NCBI RefSeq assembly: GCF_001577835.2
Contig: NW_015439874.1
Location: forward strand, 66,340 to 130,339
Source of the DNA: Coturnix japonica
Taxonomy: Eukaryota; Chordata; Aves; Galliformes; Phasianidae
Direction: 5' to 3'
Length of the DNA: 64,000 nucleotides
Part shown: positions 33,901 to 47,600 of the stretch, piece after piece
Layout: every line of letters starts with the position of its first letter
Numbering within the stretch: position 1 is the first letter of the stretch
The notes under the pieces: model-generated
What the model was told of the DNA's origin: nothing
Seen by the model: the letters and a program-made list of their open reading frames with translations, nothing else
Databases searched by the model: none
Position numbers and translations under genes: made by a program

Positions 33901-36900
33901 CTGTTTCCTTACGCGGAAGCGAGGTGCAGGAAGTTCATGGGCCGCTTTCACCAGCACTTCTGCTGTTGTCTCAGGCCGCTTTCACACATGGGGTCACTTC
34001 CCAAGGCCTGATCCGACCCCACAAATCCCCTTTTACTCAATCAAGCCGTGATTCGGAGTCGGGTCTATTGGAATTCTGCTGCTTTCAGATCAAAGCGTTG
34101 AGGATTCGGCCATGGGAGACCCGGAACCGAGTGGTATGTGATGGCATCAGAGCCTTACATATATTTATAATCTTCTATATATACCTTATAAGTATTTCTG
34201 AGGGGTCCGGAGGTGACATGAGAGTCACCTTGCAGCTTTGGGTGCCAATTCAACCCATTGGATTGAATTCAACCCATCCAGATCCAGGTTGTCCCGATTT
34301 CATCAAGTTCTCATTGAATTCCATTTAATTTGTCTTTAATTTCACTAAACTCTCATTGAGTTCTCACTGAATTTCATCGACTTCTCATTGGATTTCACTG
34401 AACTCTCATCAAATTCTCATTGAATTCCCATTGAATTTCGTTGAGATTTTCTTGAATTTCTCTGAACTCTCATTGAATCCCTTTGGATTTTCATTGAATT
34501 CTCACTACATCTGCAATTAATTTGCAGGCATTAGGCTGCTTGCAGCTCTTTCTGGGGCCAGTTTCATACTAATTAACTGCATTCTGCCTTAATTGTTGGT
34601 GTAGGATCATTATCTTATCAAGCACTCCACCAGCAGATCATGGTGCAGGCTGATTGCTAATTAAATTCATTATGACCCTGAAATTCTAAAGCCACCCAAG
34701 AGCAGTATCTGAGACCTCTATAAGCAGCCCCATACCTGGATCAATTAGCAATCACACCCATTGGCTTATTGGCCACCCCATTTGTAGATTAATTGATTAT
34801 CTCCAATTCCAGATGTGTTTTTAGTTTCCTTAATGAATCCTTTCAGGGTCTGACCAAGAATCCCATCCTTTGTCTTTGGGGTGTCCCATTGAGCCATACC
34901 CACTGAGCTCCCCCCACCAACAGAACCTCTTAAATTTGTGTTGGTTTTCATCCATTCGAATTAGTTCCCTCTTCCCTGTATTGTTTTGACCAATGGGAGT
35001 CTCTGCTTCGTCCCTCCATCACCAACAGAGAAGCATTTTCAGTTCAAACCCTTCTATTTCAATGGGATGAAATGATGTCACGATGCCATTCTCAGCTCAC
35101 CCCCTCGACACGTCTCATTAATCCCCTCATTAACACACGCTGCTATTTACAACTTCTGACTTCACTATCATTTCCTGTCCTTTTAATTTCTTGTCCTGTT
35201 AATTAGCAGTTCTGACCTCCCCAGTGATTAATTGATTTACCAATTAATTTATTTTTTCACCACTTTTTCTTCCTTTTTTTCCCTCCCCACACTGATTTGG
35301 GCAGAGAATGCGAGAAATCAGAGCAACAGATGGGAAGCAATGTTGGTTTTACAGCAGCGTTGGTGAGGAACTCAGATGACTCCGAGCTGGGCAGGGAGAT
35401 GCTGAGCAAGGTGCAATTAGACACGATCCTAACGATGCAGCCTCTTTTTTTTTTGCTTGTTTTTACCCCAAAAAAGTGGATTTTCTACACCTGTTTCTGG
35501 GAAGCATTGAGCCCTGATGTGCGGATGGAAAAACCTTTAGGTCTCGCATTGCAGACTGCAAAACTGAGTGTAGAGAAGGGGAAGGCAGTGCCAGGAAATC
35601 TGGAGGCAGAGCTGTGATACCAAAATCAACCCACAGCGCTGAGCTGAGGGTTTGGGGCAATTATCTCATGGCCTGGCTGAAAGGGAAGTGATGCTTCTGC
35701 TGAACTGCACAGCAAGGGCTGCTAAAAACATTGCAATGTTCTTATAGGGCGCTGCAGATTCCTTCAGGCCTCGTGTTGGTTGTGATGGGATTTCTGCCCT
35801 CGGTTCAGAATTGCTGAGTGATAAGAGAGAAGGAGAAGAAATCAAACGAAAATCAGCCTCAGAGATGCAGGATTGAGAATATAAAGATAGGATTTGGGTT
35901 GGAAAGAACCAACCTAAAGGTGATACCAAAAGGCATCACTTCATTCCAACACCCCCTGCTGTGCAAAATGATTTAATTTGCTGTGCTCACACTACTCACC
36001 TGAAGGCTGGGAGACCCCAAAGTCAACCTGAAGGCTGGGAGACCTCAAAGTCAACCTAAAGGATCCCACTATACTGGCACAGTATATATATGGGCACAGT
36101 GGGGATGGATTGGTGGTTGGGCTCAGTGTTTTGAATGGTCTTTTCAACCTTTATGACTCTGTGATTCTGAAATCCTGCCCTGAAATGGGTTTAATGGTTG
36201 GACTCGAGGTTATTTCCAACATTAATGGTTCTGTGATTTAATAATTCTGTGTGTGGGGATGAGCTGATGGTTTCTTTCAACCTTAATGATTCTATGATTC
36301 TATTTAAGATCATTGATTGTCTGGGAATGATGGTGATGGGTCAATGGTTAATCTTGATCTTTGAGGTCATTTCCAACCCTAATGATTCTATGATTCCAAA
36401 ATTCCACCCCAAAATATGCTGATGGTTGGACTTTATGTTCTTGGGGGTCTTTTCCAATCTGAATGATTCCATGGGTGGGCACAGTGGGGATGGGTCAATG
36501 GTTGGATCTTTGAGGTCTCTTAATTAATGATTGAGGTCTTTGAGGTCTCATTAATTAAGTGTTCTGTGATTTCAAAACCCCACTCAACATCCAATCCCAG
36601 CCCCCAAATTCAGCCCCCAAATCCAATCCTAAAACAGGTCTGGTGGTTGGACTTATGGTTTTAGAGGCCTTTTCCAACACCACGTAGAGTTGTTTTACTT
36701 AGGATTAAATGAAGAGTTGATGAGTAGATTGATTGAGAAGGCCGAGGTTGTTGTTTCTCTGGCTGTACAACAGCTGCTTTCGAAACGTTTCACGCTCCCC
36801 ATCGCCAGCACTGCTGGGTTGAGTCACTCCTTCCTGCTGTACAAACCCCCACTGGTGGTAAACAAGAGAAATATAAAGACATCTGTTTCAAGAGGGTGAA

Positions 36901-38565
36901 GAAAGACGTGAGGCTTCCAATTAAACTATTAAGCTGGGATTTATGTCTTGGAATAGGAACAGCTGGTGTTTATATTCTATATAGAACCATGAGAATTTAG
37001 GTAGACCCCACCAAGCAGGAAGTGGGGACGTTGATTTACCATCATGAGGTGTTGGGTGCAATTTATGGCTCCGTTGGTGCTTTTATGGCCAAAAAAACAA
37101 GAGCATCTTTGCCCCATTTTGCATTCTCGTTTGTTCTGTGATGAAAATATGTAAAGAAATAAAGATGAAATGTGAGCAATTTGCTCAGCAACGCAGGGGC
37201 AAATCAGTCAGGTTGGGGGCGTTCCCATGTGTATGGGAGGCCCTAATATAAGCTGCAATTAATTAACGTTGATTGAGATGCTTTTTATAGGCACTGACGC
37301 TCATTTTGGGGCAAGAAAACAAGAAAACAGATACTCTGTTTGCCAATAAAACAACAAAAAATTGTTTCTCTTCTCTTCTCTTCTCTTCTCTTCTCTTCTC
37401 TTCTCTTCTCTTCTCTTCTCTTCTCTTCTCTTCTCTTCTCTTCTCTTCTCTCCACTCCTTGCTGACACAGAAAAACCACCATTTATTTATATTTTATTTA
37501 TATTTTTTTGCTTTTTTTTTTCTGACTTTTCCAAGCACCCTCAGGGTGACATTTGTGAGACGTTTGCGCTCTGCCTCAAACACAACGTCAAGTGAAGCAA
37601 CTTTGGGTTGAGGTCAACCACATCCTGCTTCCTGGAATGTTGAAAGGACAAAGAAGAGTAAAGTTTTGTTTGGTTTGTTTTTTCACCACCGTCATCCATT
37701 TCTATATTTTAAAGTGCTTTTTTTTTGGTTTTGTTTTGGGTTTTTTTACCCCTTTTTTAACAGCAGCTTTCAGCCCACGCGGAGTTTTACTTCTGCCCTC
37801 AGTGACGCACGTGAGCAATTAGCAGCATTAATTACCACGTGTGGTCACCTCAGGCAGAGTATGCTTAGAGCTGACGAAGGTCTATGGGAGGAACCCATTG
37901 CCCCTCATGGAGGGGTGAGCCCATCTTCCACTTTGTGTGTCCCCCCAGAACTGCCCCCATTGGGGCAGCAATGCAGACCTTCACCAGAAATCAGATTGAG
38001 GAACCTCCATGCAGGGCAATGGACACGTGATGCATGAGGAAGAGGCGACTTCTGCACTGAAGAAGTTGACTCTTGGGCTGCCAATATTTCAGCTGTTCAG
38101 TCCCATAAATGCAGTTCTGATTTGCTTTTTGTGTGTGCAGAGCAGGTCAAATGCACCTCCAGAAACCATTCTGTGGACCTCAAGGAGCTCTTGGCCTTCT
38201 GTGAAATTATTTCCTTCCCATTCCCAGGTCTCGACCATCAAGAAAGGGCACCTGAAAACAAGAAGCGCTACAGTGAGATATTCCGCAGCCTGGACGCCAT
38301 AGAAATCTCAATTGGAAATGCGTACGTAGAGAAATAGGGGCAGAACTCATCTTCTAGGGCACTGAAGCCTTCATCTCTGTTGGGGATGGATGGCTTCAGT
38401 GGTCCTTCCCAACCCTAATGAGTCTATGATTGATTTCATCCCTTTCTGTTTGACAGGACAGTGGACATGTTCATTGGGGACGCTGATGGCACTGGAGATG
38501 CAGAGCTGTCCATGGAAAGGGAGGTCATTGAGGTAGGCAAAGAATGAGATCTGGTTTAGTAAATA

Positions 38566-38662
<97 letters not shown>

Positions 38663-41600
38663 GCCACAGTGACATTGTTTTCTCACCCAAAGTCCTCTGG
38701 GAGATCATCAGAAGGATAAAATAGTTTTTGCTTTTGAATAGACAGAAAATATTGGTGTCCCAATCGATTTGGAGTAGAATAATGGCATGTTCTGTTTGAC
38801 ATCCTGTTTGGGCCTTGTTAACCTGAAGCCCTATCCTTAAGCAGCTGAAGACCTTTAGAATGGAACTTAATGCTTTTCTGCCTCTTTTGGGCTGTGTGGG
38901 GCTGGCGCACTGTGGGTGATCAGCCTCATTTTGTGTTCTTCCATGCAAAGAAAGGGGCAGGAAAACTGATTTTATCTCTATCAGCCATTGTTCTCATGGG
39001 GTCACGTTATCCCCGTGTTAATGAACTGGGTTTCATGGTGGACTTTCATATCATGCTACGTTCCCCCTATCAAACATCAGACTCTTATCATTCCAACCCC
39101 ACCAACCCCTCCAACCAGGCTGCTGAAGTGAAATGAAACCTCCAACTGAATTCCTTTCAAAATCCCCCCAAACTTTGCCTTTTCCTTCACCATTTCTTCT
39201 CTTTCTTTCCTTTTGCCCCCACAGCCAAGTGAAGGTCTCCCCAAGAGCAAAAGCAGCTCAGAGAGACAAACACAGGGAGAACTAACAGGTAAAGTCATGA
39301 ATTCAAACCCAAAGTTGACAAGAGGATACTCCATCCATCAGCAGTTCTCAGCTCCATAATCCTCCTGCATAATCCCTTTATTATTATTCATTAATGCTTC
39401 ATTAAGGTCCTTCTTGAGGTTCTGAGGCATTGAGACACAAATTCCAAAACGTTTGGGGTTAAAACTGGGGATATTCCCTTCTGTTGCCCATTGGGAAGGT
39501 TCTCAGTGGTTCTTGTCCACTGTGATGATAAACTGTGTTTTAGATTGTTAAATTTTGAAGTTTCTGTACCAAAAATAAAGCATTTTTGAGCTGATTCCTC
39601 ACAAATTTCAGCTCTAAATGCACCATGTTCCCATTCTTCCACCCTTGGGGAAGCTCAGAGCGCTGAGTGGAACCACTCCACACCTGTGTGGGTTCTTTTT
39701 GCAGTGGAGGAGGCAGACGAGATGCTGATAAGATGCGAAGGAGGCATTGATGCAGCCCTGGAGTACGCCAAAATGTGGTGTAAATACGTCAAAGAGCTCC
39801 TCAACTGGATCGAGAAACGCCTGAATTACGGTGAGTGGGACTGCAGAGCTCCATCCGAAAGCCTCTTCATTTTTATATACACATTTAATAGCTTTTTCAT
39901 AAACCATAGCCAAGGAGGATCTGCTGCAAACAGAGGCAGAGCGATGAGAAACGTATCTGAAGGCAAAAAGGGGGGGAATTGGAATAATCTTACCAAAATG
40001 ATCCCAAAATTCAACACGTTGGCACCCACCTTTCAGTTGACATCCAACCCCCTCTGCCCTCTTACAGAGACAGAGTTTGCCAAAGGGATCATGAAGATAG
40101 CGGAGTCGGGACGGAACGCCATCATCCACCAGGTAGAATCCTTGGGGTTCCCTTAGAGCAAACACAAGTTGTGTTGCTGCTGTAAATCCACCCGCAGATC
40201 ACGAAAGCTCCCAAGTTTAGGGGAGCTGAGGGGATGATCCACCATCTGATGTTGGGTGTTTTTGGTTTCTGCAGTCCAGTATGCCTCTTCGGGTGCTCTA
40301 CACCATGGTCTTGGAGCACGATATCAAGATTGGAAATACAGCCATTGAGACAGTGGGGTTGCTTCAACAGAAGGAATTCTACCAGGTATTTATGGGCAAC
40401 CAGCAGAGGATTCTCAACTCTGGGGTGTTGCAGTGACCAAACCTGGGGGGATTTATCCTCATTTGGGTAAATGGGAAAAGAGAAGGGAGTGCAAAGAAGG
40501 CTGAGGGAAAAGGAAATATTTCCTGGTGGTTGGGTTCTAGTGTTGTGCTCTCAACTGTCTGGTGCTTTTGAATGGATTTGATGATCCTAGGGGTCATTTC
40601 TGACCTTTGTGATTCTAAACATGCCACCCTAACTGTGACCCCTCTGCAGCCTCTGTCAGCCAAGAAGAATGAGATCGAGAAGTGGAGGAAAGAGTTCAAA
40701 GACCAATGGACGAAGGAGCAGAAGAGGATGGTAAGGAGCTGGAAGATGGGCCTGATCCTGAAAACACTAGGAAAAAATAAATAATCTAGATAATGTAATC
40801 CTGCTAAGAACTCCATTAGGGCAACTACATTGTGGGAGGAGAAGAAGGGAGAGCATTGGAGTGGTAATTCCTGTGAGGTTCTCTTGAACCAGGAGATGGA
40901 GGCTTTCCTCCCAAGCATCGCTCCTCTCCAGGCTCTTCCTAAATCTCCCTTTATTTGTTCAAGAACGAATCCCTGTCCTCGCTACGTAAATCCCGCCTGC
41001 AATACATCCAGCGCTGCGAGGAGATGGAGAAAGCCAAGCAGCTGAGTGCAAAGGCAGAGGATGAGTACCAGAACTCGGCCGTCATCAGCCCCAGCAGCGC
41101 CATCAAGCAGCTGGAGAAGAGACGGCGCTCCTGCGAGGAGGCACAAGCCAAGGTGACACCTCTCATATGCAGGGAGAGATGGAGGGAGGTCGGGTTGTGC
41201 AACTGGAGAGGAGGGAGACCTCCTGGTGGGGTCTAATAAGCAGGAGGAAGAGAGAAATTATGTGGGCAGAGTGATAGGGCCCTTCCAACCCAACCATTCT
41301 ATGATAACACTGTTCTGTGATCTTTAGGAACCCTTCCAACCCAACACCAAACCATTCTACTCTTCCATGATCTACTGCGACCCTTCCAACCCAACCTTTC
41401 TATGCTTCCATGGTTCTGTGATCTTTAAGGGCTCTTCCATCCCATACCATTCTATTGTTCTATGATCCATAAGGACCCTTCCAACCCAACCCCAAACCAT
41501 TCTATTGTTCTATGATCTATAAGGACCCTTCCAACCCAACCCCAAACCATTCTATTGTTCTGTGATCTATAAGGACCCTTCCAACCCAACCTTTCTATGG

Positions 41601-44600
41601 TTACACAGTTCTGTGATCTCTAAGGACCCTTCCAACCCAACACCAAACCATTCCACTCTTCTATGATCTACTGAGACCCTTCCAACCCAACCCCAACTTT
41701 TCTATTGTTCTATGATCTATAAGGACCCTTCCAACCCAACCCCAAACCATTCTATCATTCTGTGATCTATAAGGGCCCTTCCAAGCCAACCTTTCTATGG
41801 TTACACAGTTCTGTGATCTATAAGGACCCTTCCAACCCAACCCCAAACCATTCTATTGTTCTATGATCCATAGGGACCCTTCCAACACAACCCCAAACCA
41901 TTGTATTGTTCTATGATCCATAGGGACCCTTCCAACCCAACCCCAAACCATTCTATTGTTCTATGATCTATAAGGACCCTTCCAACACAACCCATTCCAT
42001 GGTCCCATAATCTTTAAGGTCCCTTCCAACCCAACCCACTCTACATTTCTACATCAAGTTGAGGAGCTTGGAGCCAGCTGTTGTTACTCCATCTTCCTTC
42101 CCATCTTGGTGACGTTTTCCTCCTTTTCCTGCTTCTCACCACACGCAGGTTCAGGAAGCAGAAGCTTTTTACAAGCTGTGCATCAACGATGCCAACTTCC
42201 GACGACAGGAGCTGGAGAAGGTGCGGGCACGGATCGTCTCCCATGTCCGGAAGCTCATTTACCAAGGAGATGAGGTGCTGACGTGGGTATGTCCCATAAT
42301 CTCTCCTCCAATCTTCATTCTTTGGGATAAGGCCTTGAAGCTCTTCTGTGCTTTACTGTGGAACTCCCCTTTGTTTGGGCAATCTCCAGCAGGAGAAATG
42401 AGAGAGCACTCTGGACTCCCCATTGCTTGAAACATATACAGTTATTGCTGCTTGGGGGGCAGATATCCATAGGAAAAAACTAGGAAAATAAAGAGTAACA
42501 AATAATGTCTATGCCTCCCCTCCCCCACTCCTCTTCTTAGAAGAGAATGATAGAATTAAGCAGAAGTATCATGGAATGGGTTGGGTTAAAGATCATAGAA
42601 ACATGGAGTGGGTTGGATGGGACCCTAAGGGTCATAGAACCATAGAACCACAGAATGGGTTGGGTGGGACCCTATAGATCATAGAACCATGGAGTGAGTT
42701 GGGTTGGATGGGAATCTAAAGCTCACAGAACCATGGAGTAGGTTGGGTTGGATGAGACCCTAAAGACCCTAGAACCATAGAACCACAGAATGGGTTGGAT
42801 GGGACCCTAAAGATCATTGAATCATGGAATACATTGGAAAGGACCCTAAAAATCACAGAACCGTGGAGTGTTGGGTTGGAAGAAACCTTTAAGCCAATCC
42901 AATGAGGTCCAAGAGAAGAGAAAGCACCTGGGCAAAAATAGAGTTTTCTTTCCCTCCTCTCTCCAATAAGGTCACGTTGAGGATGTTCAAGCAGAGGCAG
43001 ACTCAGTCAGAATGGATTCCAGTGGGATACCAGCACCTGTCTGAGGTCTGCAAACCATACAGAGTAGGTGAGAAATACCTGGAGTTCATCCGGGCTCTGC
43101 AGAAGAAAGACATTCCCATGGAGCACTATGAATTCGAGCCGCTCTCTTCTGGAGGACAGAGGTGAGAAGAAACGTCTCTGTGTAACTTTAGTGCTTTCCC
43201 TGCAAGTGGAATTACATCAACCAAATGCTTTCCCAGCTTTCTGCAGGCGTTTAGTTCCCTCGAAAGCTCAGCTTGTATCTCATAACCTGCCTGAAATGGA
43301 TGCCTGGTATCCAGAAAGTATCTCCACCACGCGATACCATTCATTATCCTGCATTGACATAAAACCATTTGCCATCCTTCCCCTTCAGGTCTCCTCCCAG
43401 CAACAAAAAGAAGACACCAATGAATTATCCGGGCTGCAGCAAGGATGGGAGCACCCCAGAAGATACACCCAGAAGGCAGCTCTCCCCTAATGGTGAACAG
43501 AGTGGGTTGAATTGAAGCAAAACCTTTTTGTTTTATTTGATGTTATCCTGTTGCAGTTCTTAGCTGTCACCCCGAGGTTGGATGGGGATGTTTGGTCACC
43601 GTATCCACCTTCTGTAGGTGTGAACAAACCCCTGTGCAGTGACACGGAGAGCCTCGGTGGGAGCTGTGAGTCACGATCCTTGGACTCTCCCAGCTCCAGT
43701 CCAGGTGAGAGCTGCACAAGATGCCCTCCTCCTAAAAGAAACCCCAATACAATAACCCAATAAAACCCAATTAGAACGGAATGGATCAGACACCGAACCA
43801 AAGAGGAGAGAGATCATGAGGATGGGAACAGCTCTTTGTATTTTCTCTTAAGGAAACTCCACCAGGAAACTACTGAAAGCTTCATCCACGGGCACCATGT
43901 CCTCCTCTGATGACTTTGAAGAGAGAGATTCATTGCAGACGTCTGAGAATGGTGAGCAGCACAGGCTGATGAGATGGAAATCGGTGCTTTCCCATTTATG
44001 TGCCAACTCATCCTTTCATTTAATGCTGCTCCTGCAGAAAACGGTGCATCCCAGCAGCAGTTCAGGAATGCTCTCCTCTCCAGCGCGGCACAGACCCATC
44101 GACTCAGGAAATTAAGGGGACCAACCAAGTGTAGAGAGTGTGACACCTTCATGGTCAACGGCTTCGAGTGTGAGGAGGTGAGAGCTGCCATTGCACCTCG
44201 TGTGGCACCGCGGGGTGATGAGTAGCTCACTATAGGAACATAAGACTTCCCCTCACCCCATATAATCACATGCCACAAGGCCAAACTGCTGTTCAGTGGG
44301 ACCTGGAGAGGCTGAGGGTTGAGCAGGCATAAATCTGATGGGGTTCTACAAAGGCAGGGGGAGGGTCCAGAATCTGGGGGGCAACAACTGCAGGCTTCAT
44401 TCTGGGTTGGGGCTGGGTGAGCTGTTGGAAAGGAGCTCTGCAGAGGACATGGTGGTTCTGGTGACCAACGATTGACCATGAGCTAAAGTGTGCCTTGATG
44501 GCCAAGAAGGCTCAATGATGGTCAACAGCTTGATTCCAACGGTGGCCAACAGGTTGATCAACAGTTGGCCAATAGCTGACCACAAGCCAGCAGTGTGACC

Positions 44601-47600
44601 TGGTGGCCAAGAAGAGCCAATAATGGTCAACAGGTTGATTCCAGTGGTGGTCAGCACATTGACCAAGTGTTGACCACAAGCCAGCAATGTGTCCTTGTGG
44701 CCAAGAAGGGCCAATAATGGCCAACAGGTTGACTCCAGCGGTGGCCAACAGTTGACCACAAGCCAGCAGTGTGCTCTAGTGGCCATGAAGGCCCAATGGG
44801 AGCCTAAATGCATTGCCCAGCACGTGGCCAACAAGTCCAGTGAGGTGCTTCTCCCCTCTGCTCTGCACTGAGGAGGCCCCATTGGGTCCAGTGCTGGGCT
44901 CAGCTGTTGCCAAAGGGCCAGACTTCAACCAGAGCATAACTCAGATTTCTGCTATTTCAGTGCTACCTGACCTGTCACAAGAAGTGTCTGGAGAACCTGC
45001 TGATCACCTGCGGCCACAAGAAGCTGCCCAACAGGGCTCCTCTCTTTGGCATTGACTTCACCCAAGTTCCTCGAGACTTCCCTGAGGAGGTTCCCTTCAT
45101 CGTGGTGAAGTGCACCTCTGAAATCGAAGCTCGTGCGCTGGGAGTGCAGGTGGGCAGAGAGTTGTTCTGCTGAGCATCTCCTCCACTCTTTGTGCCCTAT
45201 GGCTGGAATGCAGACCCTCTTCTCTCCTCTTAGGGGATCTATAGGATAAGTGGGTCCAAAGCCCGGGTGGAAAAGCTGTGCCAAGCGTTTGAGAATGGCA
45301 GGAGCCTGGTGGAGCTCTCTGAGCATTCCCCCCACGACATCACTGGTGTCCTGAAGCATTTCCTAAAGGAAGTGGGTACCAAATGTCTGCCAATGGGCAG
45401 CTCCCAGCTGACCCCATCCCGCAGTGTGGGATGAAGTAACTCAATGTCTTCCTCGTCTCTCTGTAGCTTTCAGGACCCATTCTGTTGTACCAGCTCTATG
45501 ACAACCTCATTGCCCTTGCCAAGGAGCTGCAAAAAGCCGGGGAAGAAAAGATGGATGACATGAGTTTCCCCTCAGATCCCATCCAGAGCATGAAAGACTT
45601 GCTGAGCAAATTGCCTGGGAGCAACTACAACACACTGCGGCATCTCATCGCACACCTGTACAGGTGAGGAGAGCTCTGGGGTTGAGGAGGGTAAAAGAAA
45701 CCCCATTTCTCATAGGGTCATTAAGGTTGGAAAAGAGCCCTAAGATCATCACGCCCAACCATTGACCCATCGCCCACTCAACCACAAAGTCATTAAGGTT
45801 GGGCCAAAGTCGTCAAGTCCAACCATTCAGCTCATTTTGGGATGTGATTTTTGGGCCTGGATATGGGGAGCTGAATTTTGGGATTGAATGTCAGAGTGGG
45901 AACTTGGGATTGGATTTTGGGGTGGGATTTTGGGATTGTGGAATCATTAAGGTTAGAAAAGACATCCAAGATCATCAGATCCAACCATCAGCTCATCACG
46001 ATCACGTCCTCTAAACCACATCCCTTGAAGGACATGGAGAAGGACAGTCTTGCAGCAATTAGGAGGAAGGCTTAATGACCAGGGACTGGAATCTCTTTGC
46101 TGGGTGGTTTGGTGAATTCCACCTGTATCCTCAATGTGTTCAGACCTCTTTCTCTCCCCCAGGGTGGCAGAGAAGTATGAAGAGAACAAGATGTCCCCAA
46201 ACAACCTGGGCATCGTATTTGGCCCCACTTTGATCCGTCCAGGCTCAGGAAGCGACGTCTCCATGTCCTGCCTTGTTGACTCTGGGTATCAAGCCCAAAT
46301 TGTGGAGTTTCTCATCCAGAACTACGAGAGGGTGTTTGGGATGGAGGACCTGCCCTCATCCTTATACCTCGGGTGTGAAAACCCTTTGCAAGAAGCATCG
46401 ACAGAGAAGGATGAAGGACACCAGAGCCCAAAAACAGCCCAGAATATAACCCTAGAGGTAGAGCTTGCAGACACTGAGCTGGGCTTACTGACCCTGCTGT
46501 AAAGGTGGACCAGCAAAAAGAACACAAAACCCCACACCCAAAAAGACACATTTGTTATCAGATTACTCCAAAAGGAAAGAGCTGCACGTGGAGTGGGAGA
46601 ATAAGTTATAAGCGACGTTATCACCCATCAGCTCCTCAGAGCACTCTGTGTTGTGCTTTTATTCCACGTTTTAGAGCCCATTTCTATTACTGGGGGGGTT
46701 CTCTATGCTGGATTATTTCTGTAGGAATAATAGGCAGCTCCACCACTTTGGAAGCAGCTTTGGACACATCAGACCCAATGGATTCCCTGGTAGAACCCTA
46801 CAGGACCCTTTACATTCCCGACCCCCAAACTCTATAGGGTTCTCTGGTAGAGCCCTGTGGGTCCCTCTGCATTCCAGCAGCCTTGGGTCCTTTCTATTTT
46901 CCCTCCCAAGATCCACAGCCATTTTATGGCCATGGTTCATGAATACTTCCAGCACTTGGAATTAAACCAACCCAACAAATCAAGATCTGAGCCAGATGTG
47001 GCCATTCCCTCCTTTTCACTGCTGGTTCGGTGGGAGTAAGAGGGGAAATTGCCTTCCTAAAGTGAAGCTGAAAGGTTCGGATTGTGGTTCAGGGCTCTCT
47101 GCCTCCTGCTTTGAGTTGTGGGTCCTATGTACAAGAGGGTCCATAAAGCACAGCTGTTGCCTTGGACTATTTCCGTGGCCGTTTTGCAATGACGAATGGC
47201 GCAAAGGTTCAGGAAGGGGAGTTGCTTCTAAGGGCACCCTCATTCTGTAATGAATAAAACCCTGATTTCTAGACCCCTCGTCTGGGTGTCCCAATCTTTG
47301 TGCAAACTCACATTGCTTCCCAGCAGCTCCCAAGCCTCCCAGTGTCCTTCTCCATCCCATTAATCCTAATGGCAGCGCTGTAATTAGCAACTCAATTTGT
47401 GACATCCCCCCTCCTCGCTCTGAAATGGGTTATGTCAGCCCTACAAGAAGCAATTGACCCCTTTGGGGCACATTTTATGACCATCCCCATGGCCCCGTGC
47501 CCTTCTGCCCCCTCCCAGTTCCCTCTTATCAACAACCCAAAAGGGATCAGAACCCTTTCAGCTCAAGCAGCCGCCTCCATTCAACTCAACCCATCCTCCA

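Noticed and set aside
33732-34328. 198-codon plus-strand frame within GMIP intron 2
   Set aside because: No domain, composition or splice evidence and no match to GMIP or its paralogues; length is within chance for this window.
43814-44479. 221-codon minus-strand frame across GMIP exons and a CR1 fragment
   Set aside because: Antisense shadow of two GMIP exons and a LINE, with no signal of its own.
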